DNA from: Actinotalea sp. Marseille-Q4924
Lineage (GTDB): Bacteria > Actinomycetota > Actinomycetes > Actinomycetales > Cellulomonadaceae
Direction: 5' to 3'
Length of the DNA stretch: 64,000 nt
Assembly (NCBI RefSeq): GCF_916618755.1
Contig: NZ_CAKAKB010000001.1
Span: forward strand, 434,001 to 498,000
This document shows positions 61,556 to 64,000 of the stretch, piece after piece (within the stretch, counting starts at the first letter, position 1; every line of letters begins with the position of its first letter). The position numbers were made by a program, and so were the translations under genes. The notes beneath the pieces were generated by a model. It saw only the letters and a list, made by a program, of their open reading frames with translations, made no database searches and had not been told where the DNA came from.

Positions 61556-62514
61556 CGTGCCGTCTCCAGGGTGGGCGCGGACGGGTTGGCGACGGGCTGC
61601 CGGTGTGCTCCGGCGGTCCCGGACGCGGCGCCGTCGTCGGCCGCGTCGGGAGGTAGCGCCACGGGGACACCGCCGCTCTCGCCGATGAGCGCCAGGTAGA
61701 CCTCCTCGAGGGTGGGCCTGCGGACCTCCAGGTCCGGCACCTCCGCCCCGAGCCTGCCGGCGAGGGCGGCCACGAACGCCGTCGGCGCGGCGGTGCGCTC
61801 CTCCCGGCGGACGCCGTCCTCCGACCACAGCACGACGGCGTCGCGCTGCGCACGGTCCCCGAGCCGGGCCGGCACGTCGAGTGCGACCACCCGGCCGTCG
61901 CGGACGACGGCGCACCGGTCCGCGAGGTGCTCGGCCTCGTCGAGGTAGTGGGTCGTGAGCAGGATCGTCGTGCCCTCGTCCCGCAGGCCCGCGATGAGGT
62001 CCCAGAACACGAGCCGCGCCTCGGGGTCGAACCCCGTGGTGGGCTCGTCGAGGAAGAGCAGCTCGGGCCGGCCGACGATCCCCAGCGCGACGTCGAGGCG
62101 CCGTCGTTGGCCGCCGGAGAGCTGGCGCGTGCGCGTGCGGGCCTTCTCGGTGAGCCCGACGGCGGCGATCACCTCCTCCGGGTCGCGCGGTGACGGGTAG
62201 TACCGGGCGAAGTGGTGGACGAGCTCGCGCACGGTGAGCTCGGCGTGGTCGTCGCTGGACTGCAGGACGACACCGATGCGGCTGCGCCAGGCCCGCCCGG
62301 CCGTGCCGGGGTCCTCGCCGAGGACCAGCACCTCGCCGCCGTCCCGGCGGCGGTGCCCCTCGAGGATCTCCACGGTGGTCGTCTTCCCCGCCCCGTTCGG
62401 TCCCAGGACGGCGAAGATCTCGCCGGCGTGCACGGTGAGGTCCAGGCCGTCGACGGCGCGCTTGGTGCCGTAGTGTTTGCTCAGGTCCCGGACGTGGACG
62501 GCTGCTGCGCTCAT
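61552..62514 (-). CDS. ABC transporter ATP-binding protein (DrrA-like)
   Basis: 320 residues. Walker A GPNGAGKTT (about 38-46), signature LSGGQRRRLDVALG, Walker B LLFLDEPTTGFDP and switch His in LLTTHYLDEAEHL are intact. A DrrA-type C-terminal domain is present with the EVYLALIG segment. First gene of the four-gene exporter/two-component operon (ATPase, permease, kinase, regulator). Confidence 0.94.
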   Translation of the reverse strand: MSAAAVHVRDLSKHYGTKRAVDGLDLTVHAGEIFAVLGPNGAGKTTTVEILEGHRRRDGGEVLVLGEDPGTAGRAWRSRIGVVLQSSDDHAELTVRELVHHFARYYPSPRDPEEVIAAVGLTEKARTRTRQLSGGQRRRLDVALGIVGRPELLFLDEPTTGFDPEARLVFWDLIAGLRDEGTTILLTTHYLDEAEHLADRCAVVRDGRVVALDVPARLGDRAQRDAVVLWSEDGVRREERTAAPTAFVAALAGRLGAEVPDLEVRRPTLEEVYLALIGESGGVPVALPPDAADDGAASGTAGAHRQPVANPSAPTLETAR

Positions 62515-62567
62515 GGCACCAGCCTGGCGCGCCGACCGGGCCCGTGGGCAGGACCTGACGACGGGTC

Positions 62568-62595
62568 CGGGGGTCCACCGATCGGTGGACCCCCG
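62568..62595 (-). terminator. Terminator of aspC
   Basis: CGGGGGTCCACCG and CGGTGGACCCCCG form a perfect 28-bp palindrome 15 bases beyond the aspC stop, giving a 12-bp stem with a 4-base loop. It may also block read-through into the ABC operon. Confidence 0.7.
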
Positions 62596-62609
62596 CGTCG
62601 CGACGACGT

Positions 62610-63866
62610 CTAGCGCGCCTCGCCGAGGAGCGTCTGCAGGCGCTGCACGCCCTCGACGAGGTCGTCGTCCCCCAGCGCGTAGGAGAGGCGGAGGAACCCG
62701 CTGGGGCCGAACGCCTCGCCCGGCACCACGGCGACCTCGACCTCGTCGAGGATCAGCGCGGCGAGCTCGGCGGACGTCGTCGGCGTGACGCCGCGGATCG
62801 TCCGCCCGAGGAGCCCCTCGACGCTCGGGTAGGCGTAGAAGGCGCCCTTGGGGGTGGGGCAGACGACGCCGTCGATCGCCGAGAGCATCTCCACCATGGT
62901 CCGGCGGCGGCGGTCGAACGCCGTGCGCATCTCGTGCACCGCCGAGAGGTCCCCCGTGAGCGCGGCGATCGCCGCCCGCTGCGAGACGTTGGCGACGTTC
63001 GACGACAGGTGCGACTGGAGGTTCGTGGCCGCCTTGATGACGTCCGCGGGGCCGATCATCCAGCCCACGCGCCAGCCGGTCATCGCGTACGTCTTCGCGA
63101 CGCCGTTGAGCACGACCGTGGTGTCGGCGAGCTCGGGGACCGCGCGGACGATCGGCGTGAACGCGGCGTCGTCGTAGACGAGGTGCTCGTAGATCTCGTC
63201 GGTGATGACCCAGATGCCGTGCTCGAGGGCCCACCGGCCGATCTCGGCGGTCTGCTCGGGCGAGTAGACGGCGCCGGTCGGGTTCGACGGGGAGCAGAAG
63301 AGCAAGGCCTTGGTGCGCTCGGTGCGGGCCGCCTCGAGCTGCTCGACCGTCACGAGGTACTCCTGCTCCGTCCCCGCGAAGACCTCGACGGGCTCGCCGC
63401 CCGCGAGGCGGATCGCCTCGGGGTAGGTCGTCCAGTACGGGGCCGGCAGGAGCACCTCGTCACCCGGGTCCACGAGCGTCGCGAACGCCTGGTAGACGGC
63501 CTGCTTGCCGCCGTTCGTGACGAGCACCTGGCCGGGTGCCACCTCGTAGCCGGAGTCGCGCGCCGTCTTGGCCGCGATCGCCTCGCGCAGCTGCGGCAGG
63601 CCGGCCGCCGGGGTGTAGCGGTGGTTCGCAGGGACCGCGCACGCCTCGACCGCGGCGTCGACGATGTACTGCGGCGTGGGGAAGTCGGGCTCGCCCGCGC
63701 CGAACCCGATCACGGGACGGCCCGCCGCCTTGAGCGCCTTGGCCTTGGCGTCGACCGCGAGGGTCGCGGACTCGGCGATGGAGCCGATGCGTCGAGAGAC
63801 GCGGCGGGGGGCGGGAGGCCCGGCGGGGGCGTCGTGGGCGTCGGTGGTCGCAGGCGTCTGGCTCAC
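62610..63866 (-). CDS. aspC: Pyridoxal-phosphate aspartate aminotransferase
   Basis: 418 residues, fold-type I class I aminotransferase. [33 protein letters not shown] and the PLP-binding Lys258 in [16 protein letters not shown] are clear, and the final Arg substrate site is in FLRLSYA. GTG 63866 is preferred because a CAGTAT/TATGGG -10-like element ends only a few bases upstream (leaderless); ATG 63875 would overlap it. Normally followed divergently by secE-nusG. Confidence 0.92.
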   Translation of the reverse strand: MSQTPATTDAHDAPAGPPAPRRVSRRIGSIAESATLAVDAKAKALKAAGRPVIGFGAGEPDFPTPQYIVDAAVEACAVPANHRYTPAAGLPQLREAIAAKTARDSGYEVAPGQVLVTNGGKQAVYQAFATLVDPGDEVLLPAPYWTTYPEAIRLAGGEPVEVFAGTEQEYLVTVEQLEAARTERTKALLFCSPSNPTGAVYSPEQTAEIGRWALEHGIWVITDEIYEHLVYDDAAFTPIVRAVPELADTTVVLNGVAKTYAMTGWRVGWMIGPADVIKAATNLQSHLSSNVANVSQRAAIAALTGDLSAVHEMRTAFDRRRRTMVEMLSAIDGVVCPTPKGAFYAYPSVEGLLGRTIRGVTPTTSAELAALILDEVEVAVVPGEAFGPSGFLRLSYALGDDDLVEGVQRLQTLLGEAR

Positions 63867-63933
63867 GCACCCCATACTGGCACCACGCCCGTCCCGGCCG
63901 GGGGAGTGGTTCGACCCGCGGGCCGCGAGCACG

Positions 63934-63939
63934 TACACT
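63934..63939 (+). promoter_or_regulatory. -10 element facing out of the window, likely for secE-nusG or a tRNA
   Basis: TACACT on the plus strand, 68 bases upstream of aspC and pointing right. The 60 bases after it contain no clear start before the edge. Gene order in relatives predicts secE-nusG here. Confidence 0.4.
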
Positions 63940-64000
63940 CGCTGGCTGGTGGTCGACGCCCGCCGCAGTGGGCCGTGCCCGCGAGCCGTGACTCGTCGGG

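Noticed and set aside
62568-62595. 28-bp perfect palindrome as an operator for the ABC operon
   Set aside because: Its place 15 bases after the aspC stop, stem length and GC content fit a terminator better; no second copy is seen.

Overview
The window is chromosomal DNA of a very GC-rich actinobacterium. Codon third positions are overwhelmingly G or C, GTG starts are frequent, and 4-nt stop/start overlaps are common. Gene content and order fit a Micrococcales-type organism, most like the Cellulomonas group: a classical menaquinone pathway, a 14-subunit complex I, and the run tRNA-Thr, tRNA-Met, rpmG, two MaoC/Had-like genes, murB, adenosine deaminase, aspartate aminotransferase, then a promoter that should lead to secE-nusG just past the right edge. 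I see no phage, IS element, CRISPR array or replication origin. Coding density is high and no gene-free stretch exceeds about 200 bases.

0-25 kb, respiratory quinone and complex I. The menD 3' end is followed by an HtrA-type surface protease, a PAS/ATPase anti-sigma-like regulator, menF, menG, a MenJ-type menaquinone reductase, the complete nuoA-N operon and a polyprenyl diphosphate synthase. Together they make menaquinone and the enzyme that reduces it. A near-consensus Rex (NADH/NAD+ sensor) operator lies in the leader of the first gene of the menJ-nuo run.

25-41 kb, a compact phosphorylation and cell-surface cluster. It encodes a PP2C phosphatase, an FHA protein, a transmembrane Ser/Thr kinase with an FN3-like ectodomain, a 1984-residue Ig/FN3 surface protein, MoxR ATPase, DUF58, a TgpA-like membrane protein whose transglutaminase Cys and His are both replaced, and an RDD+FHA membrane protein. 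All eight genes point the same way and are mostly overlapped. This is the best candidate in the window for a poorly described system.

41-49 kb, housekeeping. rarD-like transporter, fprA, htpX, yajQ, tRNA-Tyr, a NUDIX hydrolase, an SDR, tRNA-Thr, tRNA-Met, rpmG and two hot-dog dehydratase-like genes.

48-64 kb, conserved backbone (murB, adenosine deaminase, aspC) interrupted by accessory blocks. These are a LacI regulator with two tandem MFS paralogues, a GntR regulator with a membrane protein, and an envelope-type block. The last contains an APH-fold kinase, two small exported proteins with matching N termini, a convergent small anchored protein, a LuxR/NarL two-component system and an ABC-2 exporter. 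Direct repeats of the form TCTCAT-N5-TCTCAY precede three genes of this last block and suggest a local regulon.
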